A stretch of DNA of 64,000 bases from Macrostomum hystrix (Eukaryota; Platyhelminthes; Macrostomidae): contig CATNEN010000034.1 of assembly GCA_950097015.1 (NCBI GenBank), positions 634,501 through 698,500 of the forward strand, given 5' to 3'. Shown here piece after piece: positions 58,005 to 64,000 of this stretch. A program made the translations under genes and the position numbers. Position 1 is the stretch's first letter, and every line of letters starts with the position of its first letter. The notes under the pieces were generated by a model. The model had not been told where the DNA came from, searched no databases, and saw only the letters and a list, made by a program, of their open reading frames with translations.

Positions 58005-61000
58005 CCTGATCCTTCAGTGTGTCAGCCTCACCCTCTCCCTGATCCTTCAGTGTGTCAGCCTCACCCTCTCCCTGATCCTTCAGTGTGTCAGCCTCACCCT
58101 CTCCCTGATCCTTCAGTGTGTCAGCCTCACCCTCTCCCTGATCCTTCAGTGTGTCAGCCTCACCCTCTCCCTGATCCTTCAGTGTGTCAGCCTCACCCTC
58201 TCCCTGATCCTTCAGTGTGTCAGCCTCACCCTCCCCCTGATCCTTCAGTGTGTCAGCCTCACCCTCTCCCTGATCCTTCAGTGTGTCAGCCTCACCCTCT
58301 CCCTGATCCTTCAGTGTGTCAGCCTCACCCTCCCCCTGATCCTTCAGTGTGTCAGCCTCACCCTCTCCCTGATCCTTCAGTGTGTCAGCCTCACCCTCTC
58401 CCTGATCCTTCAGTGTGTCAGCCTCACCCTCTCCCTGATCCTTCAGTGTGTCAGCCTCACCCTCCCCCGGATCCTTCAGTGTGTCAGCCTCACCCTCTCC
58501 CTGATCCTTCAGTGTGTCAGCCTCACCCTCTCCCTGATCCTTCAGTGTGTCAGCCTCACCCTCTCCCTGATCCTTCAGTGTGTCAGCCTCACCCTCCCCC
58601 TGATCCTTCAGTGTGTCAGCCTCACCCTCTCCCTAATCCTTCAGTGTGTCAGCCTCACCCTCCCCTTGATCCTTCAGTGTGTCAGCCTCACCCTCTCCCT
58701 GATCCTTCAGTGTGTCAGCCTCACCCTCTCCCTGATCCTTCAGTGTGTCAGCCTCACCCTCTCCCTGATCCTTCAGTGTGTCAGCCTCACCCTCTCCCTA
58801 ATCCTTCAGTGTGTCAGCCTCACCCTCCCCCTGATCCTTCAGTGTGTCAGCCTCACCCTCTCCCTGATCCTTCAGTGTGTCAGCCTCACCCTCTCCCTGA
58901 TCCTTCAGTGTGTCAGCCTCACCCTCCCCCTGATCCTTCAGTGTGTCAGCCTCACCCTCTCCCCTGATCCTTCAGTGTGTCAGCCTCACCCTCTCCCTGA
59001 TCCTTCAGTGTGTCAGCCTCACCCTCCCCCTGATCCTTCAGTGTGTCAGCCTCACCCTCTCCCTGATCCTTCAGTGTGTCAGCCTCACCCTCTCCCTGAT
59101 CCTTCAGTGTGTCAGCCTCACCCTCTCCCTGATCCTTCAGTGTGTCAGCCTCACCCTCTCCCTGATCCTTCAGTGTGTCAGCCTCACCCTCCCCCTGATC
59201 CTTCAGTGTGTCAGCCTCACCCTCTCCCTGATCCTTCAGTGTGTCAGCCTCACCCTCTCCCTGATCCTTCAGTGTGTCAGCCTCACCCTCCCCCTGATCC
59301 TTCAGTGTGTCAGCCTCACCCTCTCCCTGATCCTTCAGTGTGTCAGCCTCACCCTCTCCCTGATCCTTCAGTGTGTCAGCCTCACCCTCTCCCTGATCCT
59401 TCAGTGTGTCAGCCTCACCCTCCCCCGGATCCTTCAGTGTGTCAGCCTCACCCTCTCCCTGATCCTTCAGTGTGTCAGCCTCACCCTCTCCCTGATCCTT
59501 CAGTGTGTCAGCCTCACCCTCCCCCTGATCCTTCAGTGTGTCAGCCTCACCCTCTCCCTGATCCTTCAGTGTGTCAGCCTCACCCTCTCCCTGATCCTTC
59601 AGTGTGTCAGCCTCACCCTCTCCCTAATCCTTCAGTGTGTCAGCCTCACCCTCCCCCTGATCCTTCAGTGTGTCAGCCTCACCCTCTCCCTGATCCTTCA
59701 GTGTGTCAGCCTCACCCTCTCCCTGATCCTTCAGTGTGTCAGCCTCACCCTCCCCCTGATCCTTCAGTGTGTCAGCCTCACCCTCTCCCTGATCCTTCAG
59801 TGTGTCAGCCTCACCCTCTCCCTGATCCTTCAGTGTGTCAGCCTCACCCTCTCCCTGATCCTTCAGTGTGTCAGCCTCACCCTCTCCCTGATCCTTCAGT
59901 GTGTCAGCCTCACCCTCCCCCTGATCCTTCAGTGTGTCAGCCTCACCCTCTCCCTAATCCTTCAGTGTGTCAGCCTCACCCTCCCCTTGATCCTTCAGTG
60001 TGTCAGCCTCACCCTCTCCCTGATCCTTCAGTGTGTCAGCCTCACCCTCTCCCTGATCCTTCAGTGTGTCAGCCTCACCCTCTCCCTGATCCTTCAGTGT
60101 GTCAGCCTCACCCTCTCCCTAATCCTTCAGTGTGTCAGCCTCACCCTCCCCCTGATCCTTCAGTGTGTCAGCCTCACCCTCTCCCTGATCCTTCAGTGTG
60201 TCAGCCTCACCCTCTCCCTGATCCTTCAGTGTGTCAGCCTCACCCTCCCCCTGATCCTTCAGTGTGTCAGCCTCACCCTCTCCCTGATCCTTCAGTGTGT
60301 CAGCCTCACCCTCTCCCTGATCCTTCAGTGTGTCAGCCTCACCCTCCCCCTGATCCTTCAGTGTGTCAGCCTCACCCTCTCCCTGATCCTTCAGTGTGTC
60401 AGCCTCACCCTCTCCCTGATCCTTCAGTGTGTCAGCCTCACCCTCTCCCTGATCCTTCAGTGTGTCAGCCTCACCCTCTCCCTGATCCTTCAGTGTGTCA
60501 GCCTCACCCTCTCCCTGATCCTTCAGTGTGTCAGCCTCACCCTCTCCCTGATCCTTCAGTGTGTCAGCCTCACCCTCCCCCTGATCCTTCAGTGTGTCAG
60601 CCTCACCCTCTCCCTGATCCTTCAGTGTGTCAGCCTCACCCTCCCCCTGATCCTTCAGTGTGTCAGCCTCACCCTCCCCCTGATCCTTCAGTGTGTCAGC
60701 CTCACCCTCTCCCTGATCCTTCAGTGTGTCAGCCTCACCCTCTCCCTGATCCTTCAGTGTGTCAGCCTCACCCTCTCCCTAATCCTTCAGTGTGTCAGCC
60801 TCACCCTCCCCCTGATCCTTCAGTGTGTCAGCCTCACCCTCTCCCTGATCCTTCAGTGTGTCAGCCTCACCCTCTCCCTGATCCTTCAGTGTGTCAGCCT
60901 CACCCTCCCCCTGATCCTTCAGTGTGTCAGCCTCACCCTCTCCCTGATCCTTCAGTGTGTCAGCCTCACCCTCTCCCTGATCCTTCAGTGTGTCAGCCTC

Positions 61001-61785
61001 ACCCTCTCCCTGATCCTTCAGTGTGTCAGCCTCACCCTCTCCCTGATCCTTCAGTGTGTCAGCCTCACCCTCCCCCTGATCCTTCAGTGTGTCAGCCTCA
61101 CCCTCTCCCTAATCCTTCAGTGTGTCAGCCTCACCCTCCCCCTGATCCTTCAGTGTGTCAGCCTCACCCTCTCCCTGATCCTTCAGTGTGTCAGCCTCAC
61201 CCTCTCCCTGATCCTTCAGTGTGTCAGCCTCACCCTCCCCCTGATCCTTCAGTGTGTCAGCCTCACCCTCTCCCTGATCCTTCAGTGTGTCAGCCTCACC
61301 CTCTCCCTGATCCTTCAGTGTGTCAGCCTCACCCTCCCCCTGATCCTTCAGTGTGGCAGCCTCACCCTCCCCCTGATCCTTCAGTGTGGCAGCCTCACCC
61401 TCCCCCTGATCATTCAGTGTGTCAGCCTCACCCTCTCCCTGATCCTTCAGTGTGTCAGCCTCACCCTCCCCCTGATCCTTCAGTGTGGCAGCCTCACCCT
61501 CCCCCTGATCCTTCAGTGTGGCAGCCTCACCCTCCCCCTGATCCTTCAGTGTGGCAGCCTCACCCTCCCCCTGATCATTCAGTGTGTCAGCCTCACCCTC
61601 CCCCTGATCATTCAGTGTGTCAGCCTCACCCTCCCCCTGATCCTTCAGAGTGTCAGCCTCACCCTCCCCCTGATCCTTCAGTGTGTCAGCCTCACCCTCC
61701 CCCTGATCCTTCAGTGTGTCAGCCTCACCCTCTACCTGATCCTTCAGTGTGTCAGCCTCACCCTCTCCCTGATCCTTCAGTGACA
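58005..61785. repeat. large minisatellite, 33-bp unit, ~114 copies, higher-order structure
   Basis: The 33-bp unit contains CTGATCCTTCAGTGTGTCAG and CCTCACCCTCTCC. Copies differ at a few positions: TCC/CCC before CTGATCC, CTAATCC, CGGATCC, CTTGATCC, and GTGTGGCAG near the 3' end. One copy near 58960 has an extra C. Variant order is repeated in blocks. Open frames of up to 1,289 codons (57988-61857, +) and 231 codons on the minus strand exist because 33 is a multiple of three and the unit lacks stops. Two plus frames are equally open, which argues against coding. Confidence 0.98.
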
Positions 61786-62141
61786 GGCAAGCCTTTATTA
61801 TCAAACGGTTTCAAACTCAGTCATATTGTGCTGTTGTTCAGTAGAAATGGTTATTAACAGCAAAGCGTCACATTCTTCTTCTGTGCCTGTCTTTTATTCC
61901 AGCCAGATTTAATTGATTCTTTTTGTCTCTTCCAGCTCGCCCCAAATCCATGTATTTTATTTGTCAGCTGCCCCCCCGCTATTCTCAAACTCATATTGCT
62001 CTCCACATTATTCTATATTAGACCTGTAGAGCTCTCCGTGCGACAGTCTATACTCGTCTGGCACTAGTTCGTTGTGGAATTGATTTTGGTTTGAAATTGC
62101 CTGAAATTGCTTTCTGAGTCACGCGCGCTGCCTCCGCCGCC

Positions 62142-62142
<1 letters not shown>
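61786..62142. other. unique spacer
   Basis: Unique sequence between the 33-bp array and the CTG run. Nothing coding recognised. Confidence 0.4.

Positions 62143-62232
<90 letters not shown>
62143..62232. repeat. (CTG)30 trinucleotide repeat
   Basis: Exactly 30 uninterrupted CTG triplets (CAG on the minus strand). A 76-codon minus-strand frame (62119-62349) reads them as a poly-Gln run followed by WRRRQRA. No splice-bounded or conserved sequence supports a gene. Confidence 0.97.
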
Positions 62233-63533
62233 ATCTAGAAGACGGAGAGCGCCAGATATAGTTCGCTCTCCATTCAGGAAGTCATTTTGCCCAGGCGAGT
62301 ATACACCTTGTTGACTTATTGAGCCGCGCAGAGCGAAGAAGACGATCACACGATACTCGGGGTGCTGGGGTGGGTGTCCGTTTGCTCAAGGATTGGACCC
62401 GCGCATTCTCGTCTGCTTCTAGCTATCCCATTGTTTGGCCTGTGGGTGTCCCTGCTTCTTCGCTGTCACACTCGCTAACTCTCTCAGATTATGGGGCCTT
62501 AGTCTATATAGATTTGCTTACCAATTCAGTAGCAGCACCTGCCCGGCCTGTCTCTGATTATCATGACTGCCTCCGTGCCATTCGGGGTGGAAAAACAGAG
62601 CGTTGACTATCACTCCATACATTCCCAATAGTCACTCCCTACCTTTGTTCCCAAATCGCCAGTTTTACGTGCAGCCAAGCCAATACTTTCAATTTGTCTT
62701 ACAGGTAAGCCTCCCGAGGCTTGACCGGAGCATGTTAATTCATTGTGTAATTAAACGCTTATGCATGATCACGCGCAGTACAAGCGCACACCTGTTGAAG
62801 ATTAGGGTCAGAATTAACGCCGACTGTCCAAAGTCTTGCTGACTTTTCGAGTTTATCAATGGTCTTCTTAGAAACGAAACTTTTGAAATCAGTTTTTGTT
62901 GCCTGAAAAGTGGCACCTCCTGTGAACTGCACTGTGTGATTTCCGGTCAGGACCCACTCTTCTGACCCGCCCAACCCATTGATTATCCCAGCTGGCACAG
63001 CCGCACCGATTCAAACTGACAATTTTCTGTAGCCGTGGCTTTCCCAAATCTGATGCCATTCCTGGAGATGCTGGGGCAGCGACGCATTCAAATTGAGCTG
63101 CTTCAACATGAAGTTGCGCCATCAGCATCCGCCTAGTTAATTACTACCTGGAGCTAGCTGATGAAGGACTGAGGACTTGAGTTTATTGAATTGAGACAGT
63201 ATAGCAGACTGACAGTATGGCGCTCAGGAAGTTATAATGAATCATTTGCTTAATACTACTCAGAAGTATACCGCATAGTAGCAATTTGTGCATTTTATAT
63301 CACTTCAAATGAGCAAAAATGAAACATTCTAAAGTTTGCCCTTAAGTTTCATACTCTTATATTGTATCCATCAAAAGAGTTACAATGCATACTGAGAAAC
63401 GCCACAGCGAAGGAAAGACCGCTTTCTGCGATTGCCGAATTTAAACAAATTATTTTATTTGACGACCCTACTGCGCGTCCGTTCTCAGATTAGAAAGTGA
63501 AGAGAGTTCGATCACTGTCTATGGGTGAGGCTT
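62233..63533. other. unique spacer downstream of the cystatin gene
   Basis: About 1.3 kb of unique sequence without a recognisable gene. The part next to 63533 is the presumed 3' UTR of the minus-strand gene. Confidence 0.4.
63454..63459 (-). promoter_or_regulatory. poly(A) signal AATAAA for the cystatin-like gene
   Basis: TTTATT on the plus strand, AATAAA on the minus strand, 75 bp downstream of the minus-strand stop codon. This is a typical short 3' UTR spacing. Confidence 0.55.
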
Positions 63534-64000
63534 TCAGATGCGCTCGCTGCACTCCCTCTCGTTAATGATGGTGTACTGCGGGCTCGTCCAGGCCTTGAAC
63601 AGCACCTCGAAGCGGCAGCTGTAGGTCTTGGCGGAGTTGCTGACGGCGCACTCCTCGATGCCCTTGCCGTGGTTCTCGGGCACATTTGCGCAGATGGTCT
63701 CAATGAAGAGGCCGTAGAACTCAAACAGCATGCCGGCCACGACCTGCTTGGTGGCGTGGTCGTAGCGCACCAGAGAGTGCAGCCTTGACAGCTGGCTCTG
63801 ACGGTTGAACTCCACGGCGGCGATGGTCATGGCGCCCTGGAACATCGGCGAGGAGGACTCCTCCGGGGTCAGCGGCACCTTCTGGCCGGCGAAGGGCATC
63901 TCGCGGGGCGACATGCAGGACGGCTCGCTGACCATGCGGTACTCGGCGTTGACAGCCCACGGCTGGTAGAGCACCTTGAAGCTGCAGTGGAACTCCGAGG
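63534..64000 (-). CDS. multidomain cystatin-like protein, C-terminal part (partial)
   Basis: The open frame enters from beyond the window end and stops at 63534-63536, giving 154 residues of the C terminus. It begins with the end of one domain (HCSFKVLYQPW then EYRMVSEPSC). A second, complete domain follows: AAVEFNRQSQLSRLHSLVRY, then the QxVxG-type motif in KQVVAGMLFEFYG, then ETICANV, EECAVSN, YSCRFEVLFKAW and a final ECSERI. The CxFxVL-x-x-W ending with nearby Cys residues is common to both, so at least two tandem cystatin-fold domains are present. Cystatins are usually secreted or lysosomal inhibitors of papain-like cysteine proteases. The same fold in other multidomain proteins has other roles, so inhibition is inferred. 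The 5' part, any signal peptide and the domain count lie outside the window. Confidence 0.7.
   Translation of the reverse strand, partial: SEFHCSFKVLYQPWAVNAEYRMVSEPSCMSPREMPFAGQKVPLTPEESSSPMFQGAMTIAAVEFNRQSQLSRLHSLVRYDHATKQVVAGMLFEFYGLFIETICANVPENHGKGIEECAVSNSAKTYSCRFEVLFKAWTSPQYTIINERECSERI

Noticed and set aside
62119-62349. Minus-strand poly-Gln open frame as a gene
   Set aside because: Apart from the (CAG)30 run there is no conserved sequence, and no partner exons could be identified.

Overview
This is a window of metazoan nuclear DNA. It holds intron-containing genes with clean GT/AG boundaries: an HMX homeobox gene, a PEA3-group ETS factor, Integrator subunit 1, a cytochrome P450-like membrane protein and the end of a cystatin-domain gene. 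Coding exons are GC-rich with GC-rich third positions. Introns and spacers are AT-rich or made of minisatellites. The gene set fits a bilaterian invertebrate. A flatworm or other lophotrochozoan is my guess, but nothing here fixes the phylum.

Layout. 1-3.6 kb: three minisatellites and no gene. 4.0-7.0 kb (+): a two-exon HMX homeobox gene, 585 aa. 7.7-25.9 kb: a gene-free stretch with about ten tandem arrays, a tRNA-derived SINE and, on the minus strand, a decayed non-LTR retrotransposon fragment. 25.9-29.4 kb (+): a four-exon gene whose spliced product (525 aa) looks like a CYP7/CYP8-type P450 but lacks the heme-cysteine loop. 30.3 kb: a SINE with a 12-bp target-site duplication. 31.5-43.6 kb (+): the complete INTS1 gene, seven exons, about 2,116 aa. 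46.4-57.3 kb (+): an ETV1/4/5-type ETS gene, five proposed exons, 695 aa. 58.0-61.8 kb: a 3.8-kb array of a 33-bp unit. 62.1 kb: an uninterrupted run of 30 CTG triplets. 63.5-64.0 kb (-): the last exon of a multidomain cystatin-like gene that continues beyond the window.

The outstanding feature is the tandem-repeat load. About 24 separate arrays cover roughly 18-19 kb by hand tally, near 29% of the window. Nearly every intron longer than a few hundred bases carries its own array. Arrays with different units and periods share short words: TGTCACTC, AGATCTAGA, CACCTGTCTC and GTGTCAGC. Two arrays carry internally duplicated multi-unit blocks. Many long open reading frames in the window are artefacts of arrays whose unit lacks stops. 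The genes do not form a functional cluster: two are developmental transcription factors, one is a core snRNA/mRNA 3'-end processing and transcription-attenuation subunit, and two are membrane or secretory-type proteins.
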